From Neisseria perflava (lineage in GTDB: Bacteria > Pseudomonadota > Gammaproteobacteria > Burkholderiales > Neisseriaceae), in assembly GCF_024170405.1 (NCBI RefSeq), contig NZ_JALJYC010000011.1, positions 10,753 through 74,752 on the forward strand: DNA of 64,000 nt. Reading direction: 5' to 3'. The position numbers and the translations under genes were made by a program. Below the pieces are notes generated by a model. That model saw only the letters and a list, made by a program, of their open reading frames with translations. It had not been told where the DNA came from and made no database searches. The first letter of the stretch is position 1; each line of letters opens with the position of its first letter. Positions 45,628-54,210 of this stretch are shown one piece after another.

Positions 45628-46623
45628 TTATAAGGTTTCCACCTGATAACGGATGACAGCGCTTCGGGTTTCGTCCTCCCGCAAACGGATTTCGCCGAAT
45701 TGCGGATGGTGCAGGCTATCGGAAACGGTTTGCGCTTCGGTTGCCACGGCGCAGTAATAGCCCGCCTGATGTTGCGCCAAATCGGTTGGAGCGGCGGTAA
45801 ACACCACCAAACCATTGCGGTTGCTGAAAATGTGGATGCGGTGTGCGCCGGTGTCCAACACAGCCACCGGCTTTTGTAAATCCGGGCGCACGCGGTAGAT
45901 TTCGTCCAGCCCGTTTTTTAATCCGCTGCGGCGCAAATCGGCTACGGCCTGCGCCAAATCGCGGCTGTCTGAAAAATCAAACAGCGGATTGTTGTCAAAT
46001 TCGCCGGTCGGCAGACTTTGACTGTCTAAAACCGCATGTTCAGCGTGCGGAATCTGTAACACGGCATGCTCCAGCCCGTCAGCCAGTTGCCAATACACAT
46101 GCATGGTCGGATCAAACACGCTGCTTCCTCCTCGCGCTGTGCCGCGATATTCCAGCGTCAGGCTGTCGTCATCTTCCAAGCGGTAGCGGATAGACATCGC
46201 CAAATCATGTGGGAATCCGTCTTCCTCTACCTTAACCAAGCTATGCAACAGCAATTCCTGCTCACTAACCACGGTAACATCAAATACTCGTGTACCAAAT
46301 CCCCGACTACCACCGTGCAAGCAGTAATCCTGCTCGTTAGCTTCAACTTCATATTGCTGCCCATCCAGCTCAAAGGCCGCACCGCGTATCCGCCCGGCTA
46401 CGCGGCCGATTTGTTTGTTGAGCTGGAAGGTATTGCTTTCATACGCGGCAGCGTCGGGCAGGCTGACCACCAGATTCTGCGGCGTACCGTCTTTATCTTT
46501 AACCACAAAATCCTGCACAATACCGCCTAAATCCAATATGCCCACGCTCGTGCCGCGTGTATTTTGCAAATGGTATTTGGTAATATCCCGCCCGTAGGCC
46601 GTGCCGAAAGACTCGGTTTGCAT
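45628..46623 (-). CDS. galM: Aldose 1-epimerase (mutarotase)
   Basis: 331-residue GalM converting beta-galactose, released by LacZ, to the alpha-anomer used by GalK. Catalytic residues are visible: His in DYCLHGGSRGFG, His in DPTMHVYWQL and Glu in CAVATEAQT. NKQIGRVAGRIRGA and the terminal EDETRSAVIRYQV also fit. Length is standard. It is last in lacY-alpha-galactosidase-galM; the preceding gene ends 80 bases away with a DUS pair between. Confidence 0.94.
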   Translation of the reverse strand: MQTESFGTAYGRDITKYHLQNTRGTSVGILDLGGIVQDFVVKDKDGTPQNLVVSLPDAAAYESNTFQLNKQIGRVAGRIRGAAFELDGQQYEVEANEQDYCLHGGSRGFGTRVFDVTVVSEQELLLHSLVKVEEDGFPHDLAMSIRYRLEDDDSLTLEYRGTARGGSSVFDPTMHVYWQLADGLEHAVLQIPHAEHAVLDSQSLPTGEFDNNPLFDFSDSRDLAQAVADLRRSGLKNGLDEIYRVRPDLQKPVAVLDTGAHRIHIFSNRNGLVVFTAAPTDLAQHQAGYYCAVATEAQTVSDSLHHPQFGEIRLREDETRSAVIRYQVETL

Positions 46624-46654
46624 ATTATTTCCTTCTCTGCTTGATTTATGACGA

Positions 46655-46687
46655 AGGCCGTCTGAAAGATAAATATTCAGACGGCCT
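46655..46687 (-). terminator. DUS pair between the alpha-galactosidase gene and galM
   Basis: AGGCCGTCTGAA and TTCAGACGGCCT with a loop of 8 bases, 17 bases past the alpha-galactosidase stop. Confidence 0.45.
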
Positions 46688-46703
46688 ATTTTAGACTAGT
46701 ATT

Positions 46704-48836
46704 TTATACCCGCTCAAAGCCGAACAATACTGCGCTTTGCGGATCGATACTCGGAATGCTCAAACCTGCTTTGGCCAGCCATTCGCCGCGCACAGTGTAT
46801 TCTTTACCCTCCAGAATATCGGTAAACCATTGCGGATACGTTTTCATCAAATGTCCGCCACGGCCTTCGCGGATATACTCTTCCACCGCCAACACGCTGA
46901 CTTTGTATTCAGCCTCCGGTTGCAAATTCGGAATGCGCATGCGTCCAAGATATTTGTAATCGGGTTGGTCGAGTTGGCTGATGAGGAACACCGCCTGCGA
47001 TTTGTCTTTGGCCACCACGCCGTGAATCAGCGTATTGGAGTCAACTGTATCCAAACGAGTGACATCTCCGCTGTGCAGCAAGGGGCGCAGCGATTTGTGC
47101 AGCGCAATGTATTTGGCAAAACCGGCGCATTCTTCATCGCCCTCTTTCACCGGATCCAGCTCCACACCCATATGCCCGAAGAGCGCGGTCAGGCCTCGGA
47201 ACAGGAAGGTAAAATTGCGGTGGGTCGTATGGCAGTGGCGGCCGCCGATGTGTGCCCCCATTACTTCCGGCGGGAAGAAATAGCTCATGCCGCGCTGGAT
47301 TTTTTGGCGCATTAAGGCATCGTTGTTGTCGGATGCCCAAAAACGCTGGCAATGCTGCAAAATGCCGTAATCAATACGACCGCCGCCGGAAGCGCAGCTT
47401 TCGATTTCCACATTCGGATAACGCTCTTGCAAAATGGCAAACAGGCGGTAGGCCGCTTCCGTTTGCGCCACCACCGCAGCTTTACCCAAATGGCCGGGCT
47501 GCACCAAACGGCGGTTATGATCCCATTTCACATAGTCGATGTCGTGGTTGCCCAAAAGCCAATCCATGCGTTCGAGCAGATAATCAAAGGCTTCGGGATT
47601 GACCAAGTCCAACACAAACTGATGTCGCTCTTCCGGCTGGTCGTAGCCGTCCAAAGCCAGCAGCCAATCGGGATGGGCGCGGTAAAGATTGCTGTTTTTA
47701 TTAATCATTTCCAGCTCAACCCAAATACCAAACTCCATACCCAAATCTTTCACGGCTTGAATCACCGGTGTCAGACCCTCGGGATATTTCTTCTCATCCA
47801 AATACCAGTCACCCAGGCCGCCCCAGTCGTCATTGCGCCCGATAAACCAGCCGTCGTCGATAATATAGCGTTCCACCCCCATCTGCGCGGCTTTTTCGGC
47901 CATGGCAATGATGTGCTCAGGTTTATGGTTGAAAGTGACGCCTTCCCAAATATTCAAGTGCACCGGGCGTTTGTCGCCAGCGAAACGCACGATATGGCTG
48001 CGCACATGGTCGTGCAGCTGGTTGGACATTTTGTTTAAGCCACTATCAGAATAACTGCCGTACACCCACGGCGTACTGTGGCTTTCACCTTGCGCCAACA
48101 CCATCTCACCTGGCAGATACAGGTTTTCCAACTGCGCATGACGGCGGCCGTCAATCAAAACATCGGCACGGATACGGTGGTTGCCCGACCAAGCTAGATG
48201 CAGTCCCCATACCTCGCCGTTTTGCTGATTAAAACCTGCCGAACCGATGACCATACCCGGCCAATATTCGTGCGAGGTGCGGCCGTGGCGGTTTTCTTGG
48301 ATAAAGGCACCGTGGCGCAATAAGGTTCGGTTTTCTTGAAACTCGCGACACCATCGGCCGTAGAAGCTCATCACTTCTTCGGCATACTCGGGCAGTGGCA
48401 GGGTCACGGCCAAGCGGTTGACGGTGTAATCGTCTTCACCCGTATTGCTTAAAGTATGGCGGAATTTGAACACGCCGTTTTCATCGCCTTCGATTTCAGT
48501 ACGCAAACCCAAACTGGCGATTTGGTCGGCTTCGTCGATGACCAAACGATTGCCTTCCTGACTGATTTTAACGGTTTCAAATACCGGCGCCCAATCATAG
48601 CCGCTGCGGTGGCCTTCAATGCTGGGCGAACCAAAAAAGCCACGGCCGTTTTCCGCAGCCAACGTAATCGGTACATCAATATCCAGGCTACCGTTGGACA
48701 CACCACGATCCAGCATAAAGACATCATTTTCATCAAAATGCGCCAAGTGTGCGCCCCAATACAGAATTTGGGCAGGCTCGGTGCGCACAATCAAATCGGT
48801 ATTTTTGCTTTGCAGGCGAATAATTTTTGCAGTCAT
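46704..48836 (-). CDS. Alpha-galactosidase (GH36)
   Basis: 710-residue GH36 alpha-galactosidase of the RafA/AgaA type, removing alpha-1,6-galactose from melibiose, raffinose and related sugars. The N-terminal beta-supersandwich (~1-320) has GYDWAP and SHEYWPGMVIG. The barrel shows VERYIIDDGWF, the nucleophile Asp439 in YVKWDHNRR, the substrate-binding CASGGGRIDYG and the acid/base Asp503 in FWASDNNDA. A C-terminal beta domain ends the protein. No signal peptide, so the substrate is cytoplasmic. I chose the ATG at 48836 with AAGGA seven bases upstream; the ATG at 48854 is also possible. It follows lacY in the same direction. Confidence 0.95.
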   Translation of the reverse strand: MTAKIIRLQSKNTDLIVRTEPAQILYWGAHLAHFDENDVFMLDRGVSNGSLDIDVPITLAAENGRGFFGSPSIEGHRSGYDWAPVFETVKISQEGNRLVIDEADQIASLGLRTEIEGDENGVFKFRHTLSNTGEDDYTVNRLAVTLPLPEYAEEVMSFYGRWCREFQENRTLLRHGAFIQENRHGRTSHEYWPGMVIGSAGFNQQNGEVWGLHLAWSGNHRIRADVLIDGRRHAQLENLYLPGEMVLAQGESHSTPWVYGSYSDSGLNKMSNQLHDHVRSHIVRFAGDKRPVHLNIWEGVTFNHKPEHIIAMAEKAAQMGVERYIIDDGWFIGRNDDWGGLGDWYLDEKKYPEGLTPVIQAVKDLGMEFGIWVELEMINKNSNLYRAHPDWLLALDGYDQPEERHQFVLDLVNPEAFDYLLERMDWLLGNHDIDYVKWDHNRRLVQPGHLGKAAVVAQTEAAYRLFAILQERYPNVEIESCASGGGRIDYGILQHCQRFWASDNNDALMRQKIQRGMSYFFPPEVMGAHIGGRHCHTTHRNFTFLFRGLTALFGHMGVELDPVKEGDEECAGFAKYIALHKSLRPLLHSGDVTRLDTVDSNTLIHGVVAKDKSQAVFLISQLDQPDYKYLGRMRIPNLQPEAEYKVSVLAVEEYIREGRGGHLMKTYPQWFTDILEGKEYTVRGEWLAKAGLSIPSIDPQSAVLFGFERV

Positions 48837-48867
48837 TTCAATATCCTTATTCATTTAATCCTGATGT

Positions 48868-48907
48868 TTTCAGACGGCCTTAGTGCTTATGACGAGGCCG
48901 TCTGAAA
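48868..48907 (-). terminator. DUS pair between lacY and the alpha-galactosidase gene
   Basis: TTTCAGACGGCCT and AGGCCGTCTGAAA with a 14-base loop, just after the lacY stop and overlapping the alpha-galactosidase leader. Confidence 0.45.
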
Positions 48908-48913
48908 TGATTT

Positions 48914-50191
48914 TTAGGCTTGTTTGTTTAACTGAACCAGCGCTTTTTCCGGAGGGGTCAACACAATGGCGGAAATCACAGTAAATACCGCCGCAATCGT
49001 ACCCAACAGCAAATAGCTGCTATGGAAACCCATTTTGTCATACATTGTACCGACGTAAGTGGACATAAACATCATGGTTACCTGCTTGCCAAAGCCATAG
49101 GCCACCAGATAAATCGTAGCGGAATAATTTTCATCAAACACCGTAGTAATGTATTTGAAAATACCCACCAGCAAAAACGGTACTTCAAACATATGCAGCG
49201 TTTTCAACACCACCACCTGCCATGCTTCCTGTGCAAAAGCAGAACCCAAAATCCGCACCGACATAATCGTACCCGCAATCAGCAACGCTTTTTTCGCACC
49301 AATACGGTTAATAATGACGGGCGCCACAAACATAATGCAGGCATTAAGCAATTCACCCATGGTGGTCACATAACCGAATACTTCCGTACCCTTGGCTTTG
49401 GAGGAGAAGAAAGAAGTAAAGAAGTTGGCAAACTGTTGGTCAAAAATATCATAGGTGCAAGATACGCCGATTACATAAGCCAGCAGCGCCCAAAAGCGCG
49501 GCAGCTTTAACAAAGCAATTGCTTGCGCCAGCGACACTTTGCTTTTGCGTTCTTCTTTTGCTTCTTTCTCTTCCAAACCATCGGTTTTGGCAAAAAACAG
49601 CAAAATAAACAAAATCACTGCTGCGCCCGAACCCATCCAGAACACCAAATTCGGGTCGATACCAAACAAAATGCCCACGATGGAAGCGCAAATACCCCAG
49701 CCTATCATCCCGAACATGCGCGCACGGCCGAATTCGAATTGGCTGTGGCGGCTGACTTTTTCAACAAAAGCCTCCGAAGCGGGCGCACCACCGGAAAAAA
49801 CAAAACCCATGTACAAGCCGCCGGCAATCGCACCGGCCACCACATTGGTTTGCAATAAAGGGCCAAATACGTAAATAAAGAATGGCGCAAACAGCACCAA
49901 GCCGACCGCTAAAATCCACAATAAATGCTTTTTCAAGCCCAGCTTGTCGGTGATGTAACCAAAAATCGGCTGCGCACACAGCGCAAAAAATGACATAAAA
50001 GAAAAGACGATACCGGTATCGGTTTTACTCAATCCGTTGACATCACTCAACCAAATCGGCAAAAACGGATAACACGTCGCCATGATAAAGAAATAAAGGA
50101 AGAAATACGCACCGAAAATCCAGAAATTCCAGTTTTTCAGGTAATAGCATGAATTTTTGGCATTCTCTTGCGCTTCTTGAATCGCAGCCAT
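48914..50191 (-). CDS. lacY: LacY-type oligosaccharide:H+ symporter
   Basis: 425-residue MFS symporter with 12 membrane segments, strikingly like enteric LacY from YYLKNWNFWIFGAYF onward, with a 14-residue N-terminal extension. The functional residues are conserved: Glu126 equivalent in AFVEKVSR, Arg144 in FGRARMFG, the DIFDQQFANFF helix, Glu269 in TTMGELLNA, Arg302 in IMSVRILGS, and Lys319/His322/Glu325 in LKTLHMFEVPF. It should import lactose with H+, and members of this group (LacY, RafB) also carry melibiose or raffinose, which fits the alpha-galactosidase behind it. First gene of the minus-strand unit. Ribosome site GAGGTGCAAT. Confidence 0.96.
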   Translation of the reverse strand: MAAIQEAQENAKNSCYYLKNWNFWIFGAYFFLYFFIMATCYPFLPIWLSDVNGLSKTDTGIVFSFMSFFALCAQPIFGYITDKLGLKKHLLWILAVGLVLFAPFFIYVFGPLLQTNVVAGAIAGGLYMGFVFSGGAPASEAFVEKVSRHSQFEFGRARMFGMIGWGICASIVGILFGIDPNLVFWMGSGAAVILFILLFFAKTDGLEEKEAKEERKSKVSLAQAIALLKLPRFWALLAYVIGVSCTYDIFDQQFANFFTSFFSSKAKGTEVFGYVTTMGELLNACIMFVAPVIINRIGAKKALLIAGTIMSVRILGSAFAQEAWQVVVLKTLHMFEVPFLLVGIFKYITTVFDENYSATIYLVAYGFGKQVTMMFMSTYVGTMYDKMGFHSSYLLLGTIAAVFTVISAIVLTPPEKALVQLNKQA

Positions 50192-50288
50192 ATTGCACCT
50201 CGGTCAGATTGTCAGAAGGAGTAGTTAAATTAGAACGCGCATACTTTAAAGGAAAAAATATTACAATTCCCGTTAAATTACATTAAAT

Positions 50289-50302
50289 ATGATTTTTATC
50301 AA
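50289..50302. promoter_or_regulatory. FNR-like box upstream of lacY
   Basis: On minus, TTGATAAAAATCAT matches TTGAT-N4-ATCAA at 9 of 10 defined positions and shares the ATCAT half-site variant with the box before galK. Its centre is about 35 bases from the -10-like TAATAT. Confidence 0.45.
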
Positions 50303-50405
50303 GTAAGCTGTTTATTCCTGATTTCCTGTATTTCAAGCGTCTTTTATTTCGATTATATTAGTCCCTTTTTCGCTTATTCAGCCTCCATTTCATTCAACAT
50401 AAAAC

Positions 50406-50469
50406 AATGCCGTCTGAAAAGCAGGCAAGGTATTTCCATTGCCTTATCATAAGCTTTTCAGACGGCATT
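50406..50469. terminator. AT-type DUS pair after gloA
   Basis: AATGCCGTCTGAAAAGC and GCTTTTCAGACGGCATT with a 30-base loop, 23 bases past the gloA stop on minus. Confidence 0.55.
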
Positions 50470-50492
50470 ACGCTGTATTTATTCACACGCTA

Positions 50493-50903
50493 TTAGTCGT
50501 ATTTCACCGAATCATCCCCGCTGCCCTTTTGGATAAATTCAATCTTATATCCGTCGGGGTCTTCGACAAAAGCGATTACGGTCGTACCGTGCATCATCGA
50601 GCCGGCTTCGCGGGTCACTTTGCCGCCTTTTTGCCGCACCAAATCGCAGGCTTGGTAGGCGTCGTCCACTTCGATGGCGATGTGGCCGTAGCCGTTACCC
50701 AAATCATAGCTTTTGGTATCCCAATTATAGGTCAGCTCGATAACGGTATGGTCGGTTTCTGCACCGTAGCCGACAAAAGCCAGCGTAAATCGGCCTTCGG
50801 GGTAATCATGGCAGCGCAAAAGTTGCATGCCAAGCACGTTTTGGTAAAAGTCTAAGGATTTTTCCAGGTCGCCGACGCGCAGCATGGTATGAAGCATTCT
50901 CAT
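50493..50903 (-). CDS. gloA: Lactoylglutathione lyase (glyoxalase I)
   Basis: 136-residue GloA converting the methylglyoxal-glutathione hemithioacetal to S-lactoylglutathione. The four metal ligands of the Ni-type enzyme are visible: His5 in MRMLHTMLRVGD, Glu in HTVIELTYNWD, His in GYGHIAIEVDD and Glu in DPDGYKIEFIQ. Length matches E. coli (135). Methylglyoxal detoxification suits a cell taking up excess sugar. Transcribed alone, towards lacY. Confidence 0.96.
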   Translation of the reverse strand: MRMLHTMLRVGDLEKSLDFYQNVLGMQLLRCHDYPEGRFTLAFVGYGAETDHTVIELTYNWDTKSYDLGNGYGHIAIEVDDAYQACDLVRQKGGKVTREAGSMMHGTTVIAFVEDPDGYKIEFIQKGSGDDSVKYD

Positions 50904-51113
50904 GGCTGATTCCTTAATAAGGGTAAAGGTTTATTCTAACATGAATGCTTTTATATATTCCGATTAAATTTTTATTTCCACGATACAATTTGCAAAGTTT
51001 GATATAGCTGAAATTAATATGTTAAGAACGAATCCCAGCTTGAAATTGTCAGCAAAATTCGCTATAAAGTGAGTGTTAAGATTCGTTACTCTTTACGTGA
51101 AAGGATTTTAGAG

Positions 51114-52655
51114 ATGAGAATTGGCATACCAAAAGAGTCTCTGGCCAGTGAAACCCGCGTTGCCGCAACGCCGACAACCGTGACCCAGCTGCAAAAGCTG
51201 GGTTTTGAGGTTGTGGTGGAAAGCGGTGCGGGCTTGGCGGCCAGCTTGCCCGATTCGGCCTATGAAGCAGCAGGCGCATCTTTGGCGAATGCGGAAAATG
51301 TGTGGGCCAGCCCGCTGATTTACAAAGTGGATGCGCCTAATGAGTATGAAATCCAGCGTTTGCAGGCCGGTCAGACCTTGGTCAGCTTCCTGTGGCCGGC
51401 GCAGCATCCTGAATTGGTCCAACAGCTTGCCGAGAAAAAAGTCAACGTATTGGCGATGGACATGGTGCCGCGCATTTCACGTGCGCAGGCTTTGGATGCG
51501 CTCTCTTCAATGGCCAATATCAGCGGCTACCGCGCCGTGGTGGAAGCGGCTAATGCCTTCGGCCGTTTCTTTACCGGTCAGATTACTGCTGCGGGCAAAG
51601 TGCCGCCTGCGCAAGTCTTGGTCATTGGCGCAGGCGTGGCAGGTTTGGCCGCCATTGGTACGGCCAACTCTTTGGGCGCGGTGGTCAAGGCATTTGATAC
51701 GCGCTTGGAAGTGGCCGAACAAATCGAATCGATGGGCGGTAAATTCCTGAAACTGGATTTCCCGCAGGAATCCGGCGGCAGCGGCGACGGCTATGCCAAA
51801 GTGATGAGCGACGAATTTATCGCTGCCGAAATGAAGCTGTTTGCCGAACAAGCCAAAGAAGTGGACATCATCATCACCACTGCCGCCATCCCGGGCAAAC
51901 CGGCGCCGAAGCTGATTACCGCCGAAATGGTGCAGTCCATGAAATCCGGCTCGGTCATTGTCGATTTGGCGGCGGCCACCGGCGGTAACTGCGAATTGAC
52001 CCGCCCGGGCGAATTGTTTGTGACCGACAACGGCGTGAAAATCATCGGTTACACCGATATGGCCAACCGCTTGGCTGGACAGTCTTCGCAACTTTACGCC
52101 ACCAACTTGGTAAATCTGACCAAGTTGCTCAGTCCGAACAAAGACGGCGAAATCACGCTGAACTTTGACGACGTGGTTATCCGCAACATGACCGTTACCC
52201 GCAACGGCGAAATCACTTTCCCGCCACCGGCGATTCAGGTTTCCGCCGCACCGCAACAAACGCCGTCTGAAAAAGCCGCGCCGCTTGCCAAGCCCGAGCC
52301 CGAGCCGACTCCGCTGTGGAAAAAACTCGCTCCGGCGGTGATTGGCGCGATTCTGATTCTATGGATTGGCGCGGTGGCACCGGCTGCTTTCTTGAACCAC
52401 TTTATCGTGTTCGTGTTGGCCTGCGTGATTGGTTATTACGTGGTGTGGAACGTCTCCCATTCGCTGCATACGCCGCTGATGTCGGTGACCAACGCCATCT
52501 CCGGTATTATCGTGGTCGGCGCGCTGCTGCAAATCGGCCAAGGGCACGGCTTCGTGTCGCTGTTGGCGTTTATCGCGATTTTGATTGCCAGCGTCAATAT
52601 TTTCGGCGGCTTCTATGTAACCCGCCGCATGTTGAATATGTTTAGAAAGGGATAA
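51114..52655 (+). CDS. pntA: NAD(P) transhydrogenase alpha subunit
   Basis: 513 residues. The NAD(H)-binding domain I (~1-380) begins MRIGIPKESLASETRVA and contains the Rossmann VLVIGAGVAGLAAIGTANSL (19-residue core shown as VLVIGAGVAGLAAIGTAN). Linker ~385-410 is Pro/Ala-rich. Four C-terminal membrane segments follow (VIGAILILWIGAVAPAAF; FIVFVLACVIGYYVVW; VVGALLQIGQ; LLAFIAILIASVNIF). With PntB it uses the proton gradient to make NADPH from NADH. The ATG at 51114 follows AAGGATTTTAGAG. A DUS lies in frame in the linker. The promoter region upstream contains TATAAA. Confidence 0.97.
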   Translation: MRIGIPKESLASETRVAATPTTVTQLQKLGFEVVVESGAGLAASLPDSAYEAAGASLANAENVWASPLIYKVDAPNEYEIQRLQAGQTLVSFLWPAQHPELVQQLAEKKVNVLAMDMVPRISRAQALDALSSMANISGYRAVVEAANAFGRFFTGQITAAGKVPPAQVLVIGAGVAGLAAIGTANSLGAVVKAFDTRLEVAEQIESMGGKFLKLDFPQESGGSGDGYAKVMSDEFIAAEMKLFAEQAKEVDIIITTAAIPGKPAPKLITAEMVQSMKSGSVIVDLAAATGGNCELTRPGELFVTDNGVKIIGYTDMANRLAGQSSQLYATNLVNLTKLLSPNKDGEITLNFDDVVIRNMTVTRNGEITFPPPAIQVSAAPQQTPSEKAAPLAKPEPEPTPLWKKLAPAVIGAILILWIGAVAPAAFLNHFIVFVLACVIGYYVVWNVSHSLHTPLMSVTNAISGIIVVGALLQIGQGHGFVSLLAFIAILIASVNIFGGFYVTRRMLNMFRKG

Positions 52656-52659
52656 TGTC

Positions 52660-54048
52660 ATGTCATTAGGATTGGTAACAGCGGCATACATTGTCGCCGC
52701 AATTTTGTTTATTTTCGCGCTGGCGGGCTTGTCTAAGCAGGAAACCGCCAAACAAGGCTGCTATGCGGGCGTGGCGGGTATGACCATCGCGCTTTTGGCC
52801 ACAATTTTCAGCCACAACACCCACGGCATCGTGTGGATTATCATCGCAATGGCCGTCGGCGGCTGTATCGGCGTGTATAAAGCGAAAAAAGTGGAAATGA
52901 CCGAAATGCCCGAGCTGATTGCGCTGCTGCACAGCTTTGTCGGTTTGGCGGCGGTTTTGGTCGGTTTCAACAGCTACATTTTCCCGGGCGAAGTCGCTCC
53001 CGAAATGCACACCATCCACTTGGTCGAAGTGTTCTTGGGCGTGTTTATCGGTGCGGTCACTTTTACCGGCTCGATTGTGGCCTTCGGCAAACTCAACGGC
53101 AAATTAAGCAGCAGCCCGCTGCAACTGCCTGCCAAGCATAAATTAAACTTGGCGGCGCTGGTGGTGTCCTTCCTGTTGCTGTTGTGGTTTGTCGCTGTGG
53201 ACGGCAGCACCTTCGCCCTCTTGCTGATGACCGTGATTGCGCTGGCTTTCGGTTGGCACTTGGTGGCCTCCATCGGTGGCGCGGATATGCCGGTGGTGGT
53301 GTCCATGCTCAACTCCTATTCCGGTTGGGCGGCGGCAGCGGCGGGCTTTATGCTGTCTAACGACTTGCTGATTGTTACCGGCGCATTGGTCGGCTCCAGC
53401 GGTGCGATTTTGTCGTATATCATGTGTCAGGCGATGAACCGCTCGTTTATCTCCGTGATTGCAGGCGGTTTCGGCAGCGACGGCGGCGCAGCGGCTTCAT
53501 CCGGCAGTGAAGAGCTGGGCGAATACCGCGAAGTGTCCGCCGAGGGCGTGGCCGAAATGTTGAAAAATGCCGGATCTGTCATCATTACGCCGGGTTACGG
53601 CATGGCGGTGGCGCAGGCGCAATATCCGGTGGCGGAAATTACCGAACTGCTGCGTCAAAACGGTACTGAAGTGCGTTTCGGCATCCACCCCGTTGCCGGT
53701 CGCCTGCCGGGTCATATGAACGTATTGCTGGCAGAAGCGAAAGTGCCTTACGACATCGTATTGGAAATGGACGAAATCAACGATGATTTCGCCGGTACCG
53801 ATGTAGTATTGGTCATCGGCGCCAACGACACCGTCAACCCGGCTGCGCAAACAGACCCGAATTCGCCGATTGCCGGTATGCCGGTATTGGAAGTGTGGAA
53901 AGCCAAAGAAGTCGTTGTGTTCAAACGCTCGATGAACACCGGCTACGCGGGCGTGCAAAATCCGCTGTTTTTCAACGACAATACCGTGATGTGCTTCGGC
54001 GATGCAAAAGCAAAAATCGATGAGATTTTGGCGGCGTTGAAAAAATAA
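52660..54048 (+). CDS. pntB: NAD(P) transhydrogenase beta subunit
   Basis: 462-residue partner of PntA. The first ~270 residues hold about nine membrane segments (IVAAILFIFALAGLS to FISVIAGGFG). The C-terminal NADP(H)-binding domain III has ITPGYGMAVAQAQYPVAE, HPVAGRLPGHMNVLLAEA and VLVIGANDTVNPAAQ. Starts 5 bases after the pntA stop, so the genes are coupled. Length equals E. coli PntB (462). Confidence 0.97.
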   Translation: MSLGLVTAAYIVAAILFIFALAGLSKQETAKQGCYAGVAGMTIALLATIFSHNTHGIVWIIIAMAVGGCIGVYKAKKVEMTEMPELIALLHSFVGLAAVLVGFNSYIFPGEVAPEMHTIHLVEVFLGVFIGAVTFTGSIVAFGKLNGKLSSSPLQLPAKHKLNLAALVVSFLLLLWFVAVDGSTFALLLMTVIALAFGWHLVASIGGADMPVVVSMLNSYSGWAAAAAGFMLSNDLLIVTGALVGSSGAILSYIMCQAMNRSFISVIAGGFGSDGGAAASSGSEELGEYREVSAEGVAEMLKNAGSVIITPGYGMAVAQAQYPVAEITELLRQNGTEVRFGIHPVAGRLPGHMNVLLAEAKVPYDIVLEMDEINDDFAGTDVVLVIGANDTVNPAAQTDPNSPIAGMPVLEVWKAKEVVVFKRSMNTGYAGVQNPLFFNDNTVMCFGDAKAKIDEILAALKK

Positions 54049-54072
54049 GGCCCTATCCCATCGGCCGACAAT

Positions 54073-54107
54073 CTAAAGGCCGTCTGAATGTTTCAGACGG
54101 CCTTTAG
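54073..54107 (+). terminator. DUS terminator after pntB
   Basis: CTAAAGGCCGTCTGAA and its complement across a 3-base loop; 24 bases past the stop. Confidence 0.75.
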
Positions 54108-54139
54108 GTTATGCCGGCTTAAATTGTAGCAATCCTACA

Positions 54140-54181
54140 TTGAGCCATATCAACCGCGTTTTCCTCCAAACGCGATACAAT
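54140..54181 (+). promoter_or_regulatory. Class II FNR-type promoter of the formate/nitrite channel gene
   Basis: TTGAGCCATATCAA (54140-54153) matches TTGAT-N4-ATCAA at 9 of 10 positions. A -10-like TACAAT (54176-54181) lies with its centre 32 bases downstream, the spacing expected when FNR is at -41.5. Predicts anaerobic induction. Confidence 0.6.
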
Positions 54182-54210
54182 CGGTTTTATTTTTCTGCGG
54201 AATGATGATA

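Larger units (their letters stand above)
50192..50492 (-). promoter_or_regulatory. lacY upstream region
   Basis: 301 bases without a gene. AT-rich from 50220 to 50400, with a TAATAT -10-like sequence on minus (50258-50263), an FNR-like palindrome at 50289-50302 and an AT-type DUS pair at 50406-50469. No LacI-type operator was recognised. Confidence 0.55.

Noticed and set aside
51027..51087. AACGAATC / GATTCGTT inverted octamers before pntA
   Set aside because: Arms are 45 bases apart with no terminator tail or known regulator; could be chance.
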